Shown here: positions 14,648 to 16,042 of the stretch, piece after piece
Position numbering within the stretch: position 1 is the first letter of the stretch
Layout: every line of letters begins with the position of its first letter
Assembly: GCA_003456175.1 (NCBI GenBank)
Contig: DMPB01000184.1
Location: 33,875 to 49,916, forward strand
Direction: 5' to 3'
Length of the DNA stretch: 16,042 bases
Origin: Chitinophagaceae bacterium
Lineage (GTDB): Bacteria; Bacteroidota; Bacteroidia; Chitinophagales; Chitinophagaceae
The notes under the pieces: generated by a model
Database searches by the model: none
Seen by the model: only the letters and a program-made list of their open reading frames with translations
What the model was told of the DNA's origin: nothing
Translations under genes and position numbers: made by a program

Positions 14648-15283
14648 ATGAGCACACTACAACAAAAGGCCCGCTATACTGGTAAAAAAATATTGCAATA
14701 CTTTTTGCAAGGCCTCATTGTAATTGCACCTATTGCTGTAACTATTGCCGTTGTATTTTGGTTGTTTGAAACGGTAGATAGTTTTTTGCCCAATATCATC
14801 CATCGTATTTTCCCGAATATGGTTGAAATTGATGCTTCTGGCTACGTAAAGCGAGCCCCAGGTATAGGTTTTATAGTTGTAATAGCATTGGTGGTGGGTA
14901 TTGGCTGGATAAGTAGCAGCTTTGTAGTAGGTCGTTTAGTAGAGGTACTTGATCGGGTGTTAGAGCGTACTCCAGGCATCAAATTCATTTATAGCTCAGT
15001 TAAAGATTTTCTTGAAGCTTTCGCTGGTAATAAAAAGAAATTTGACACTCCTGTATTGGTAAATGTTGATGCTACCGATGTATGGCGTATCGGGTTTATT
15101 ACGCAAGCCGCAGCCACAGATTTTAACTTGCCCGAGCATGTTACAGTGTATGTACCACACAGCTATGCTATTTCAGGCATCACCTACTTTGTACCCAAAC
15201 ATCGTATTAAACCACTTGAAAATGTATCTGCCGCCGATGCAATGAAATTCACTGTTACAGGCGGTGTTACAGAAATAGACTAA
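14648..15283 (+). CDS. DUF502 family membrane protein
   Basis: 211 residues. Two membrane segments, at about 20-45 and 73-97, flank a short loop. After the second comes the most conserved family stretch, RTPGIKFIYSSVKDFLEAF followed by KKKFDTPVLV (about 108-137), then a soluble C-terminal part with VTVYVPHSYAISGITYFVP. The length and motif order match PF04367 (DUF502) proteins, whose function is not established. It lies between the small Cys/Lys-rich gene, behind its terminator, and the DUF6089-type gene, with its own promoter box, so it is probably transcribed singly. Confidence 0.9.
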   Translation: MSTLQQKARYTGKKILQYFLQGLIVIAPIAVTIAVVFWLFETVDSFLPNIIHRIFPNMVEIDASGYVKRAPGIGFIVVIALVVGIGWISSSFVVGRLVEVLDRVLERTPGIKFIYSSVKDFLEAFAGNKKKFDTPVLVNVDATDVWRIGFITQAAATDFNLPEHVTVYVPHSYAISGITYFVPKHRIKPLENVSAADAMKFTVTGGVTEID

Positions 15284-15394
15284 ACTCGTTACAATACACG
15301 GTTTATTATAACGTTATTATCATTTACTATTGGCGAAAGCTAATTGATAACTGTAATATTTTACGTTTTTAAGCCAACCGTTACGCTAACTGTA

Positions 15395-15402
15395 TTATTT
15401 TG
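15395..15402 (+). promoter_or_regulatory. Possible promoter box of the DUF6089-type gene
   Basis: TTATTTTG, one base off TAnnTTTG, lies 5 bases before the ATG. The rest of the 124-bp spacer is AT-rich; apart from a short palindrome ATAACGTTAT (15308-15317) I see nothing else in it. Confidence 0.3.
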
Positions 15403-15407
15403 CAACT

Positions 15408-16042
15408 ATGTTCAAACGTTTTTTATTGTTAGCAGTTACCGCTGCCGCAACCATTACCACCACTCAAGCTCAATATTTAGAGCCATATGTTCATAGTGGC
15501 GAGTTTGGTATTTCTGCTGGTATTGGTCATTATTTTGGCGATCTTAATACCAGAGCAGCCATCAACAGACCGAAGGTTGCAGCGGGTGCATTTTTTAGAA
15601 AGCAACTAAATAACTACGTAGGCCTTCGCCTTGCGGCAAATTATGTACAAGTTGGTTATAGCGATATGTACAGCCGTAACGAAACGCAATACCGCCGCAA
15701 CCTGAGCTTCAACAGCGATATTTGGGAGCTAAGTGTAGTAGCCGATTTCAACTTTTTTAAATTTCAACCAGGTTTTGAAGGATACAACTACACACCCTAT
15801 GTTGGCATAGGTGTTGGTATGTTCGCTTACGATCCTTACGCTTATTTAAATGGCATCAAATACAACTTGCGTGATATAGGTACCGAGGGCCAAGGTAGTA
15901 GTGCTTACCCCGATCGTAAGCCTTACGGCACCACAGCTTTAAGCATTCCGCTATCGTTCGGCTTTAAGTACGCTTTTAACGAAAAGTTGAACTTTTTCAC
16001 AGAACTCACTTACCGTTTCACCAATACTGATTACCTAGATGA
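15408..16042 (+). CDS. DUF6089-type outer-membrane beta-barrel protein, partial
   Basis: The first 211 codons are present and the C-terminus is outside the window. A signal peptide (MFKRFLLLAVTAAATITTTQAQ) is followed by alternating beta strands typical of a small barrel: EFGISAGIGHYFGDLN, VGLRLAANYVQVGYSD, YTPYVGIGVGMFAY and IPLSFGFKYAFNEKLNFFTE, ending in ELTYRFTNTDYLD. This matches the DUF6089 family, which in Bacteroidota often lies just before the isoprenyl transferase (uppS) and bamA genes. That neighbourhood cannot be checked here. A role in outer-membrane biogenesis is only suggested by such context. The start is the first ATG before the signal peptide. Confidence 0.8.
   Translation, partial: MFKRFLLLAVTAAATITTTQAQYLEPYVHSGEFGISAGIGHYFGDLNTRAAINRPKVAAGAFFRKQLNNYVGLRLAANYVQVGYSDMYSRNETQYRRNLSFNSDIWELSVVADFNFFKFQPGFEGYNYTPYVGIGVGMFAYDPYAYLNGIKYNLRDIGTEGQGSSAYPDRKPYGTTALSIPLSFGFKYAFNEKLNFFTELTYRFTNTDYLD

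Noticed and set aside
1..16042. Defence island, CRISPR array, prophage, insertion sequence or RNA gene
   Set aside because: I found no transposase, integrase, nuclease, phage gene, regularly spaced repeat or tRNA-like fold; the genes are mostly housekeeping or envelope functions.

Overview
The window looks like chromosome of a Bacteroidota bacterium, most likely of the Chitinophagaceae type. The reasons are a SusC/SusD outer-membrane pair, a DUF6089-type barrel gene, short TAnnTTTG-like promoter boxes close to start codons, A-rich leaders without clear Shine-Dalgarno sequences, and moderate-to-low GC. The family assignment is inference. I saw no tRNA, rRNA, CRISPR array, insertion sequence or prophage. 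No stretch over 300 bases lacks a gene.

Left part, minus strand (1-8621). Reading in the direction of transcription: a TonB-domain/MORN-like secreted protein (8621-7827); a GbsR/MarR-type regulator (7774-7262) with its own terminator; then a tightly packed run of a 3-TM protein, a 30-codon small ORF, a TIGR01777-type NAD(P)-binding epimerase split by a frameshift, a 4-TM protein, a CoA-binding-domain protein, and then directly SusC, SusD and a partial lipoprotein that runs off the window. Two copies of one palindrome (TTTCAA-N6-TTGAAA) flank the regulator gene, one before its start and one between its terminator and the next gene. They are good candidates for its operators. The SusC gene is odd: it has lost its normal N-terminal carboxypeptidase-D-like domain and begins with a lipoprotein-type signal sequence starting 4 bp after the CoA-binding gene. 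This looks like a fusion that put a nutrient-uptake pair behind a regulated operon of another kind.

Centre (8743-12590). A plus-strand acyl-CoA thiolase ends at a perfect rho-independent terminator (9961-9985). Converging on it is a minus-strand three-gene unit: class-3-like aldehyde dehydrogenase, thiol peroxidase of the glutathione peroxidase family, and a lipoprotein archaemetzincin-like zinc protease. Aldehyde and peroxide removal together suggest a lipid-oxidation stress theme (inference).

Right part, plus strand (12657-16042). cdsA and psd supply two steps of phosphatidylethanolamine synthesis. They are followed by a tiny secreted Lys/Glu/Cys-rich protein with a terminator, a DUF502 membrane protein, and the start of a DUF6089-type outer-membrane barrel protein cut by the window edge.

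The most unusual non-genic signal is a 13-bp sequence, CATTTACGTAAGT, present five times exactly between 6606 and 14602 in both orientations, in coding and non-coding DNA. It is absent from the SusC/SusD part. A sister form, CATTTACCGTAAGG, occurs twice, once exactly at the SusC fusion point. I did not find a convincing new defence or biosynthetic system. The best leads are the SusC fusion, the dispersed motif and the regulator with paired palindromes.
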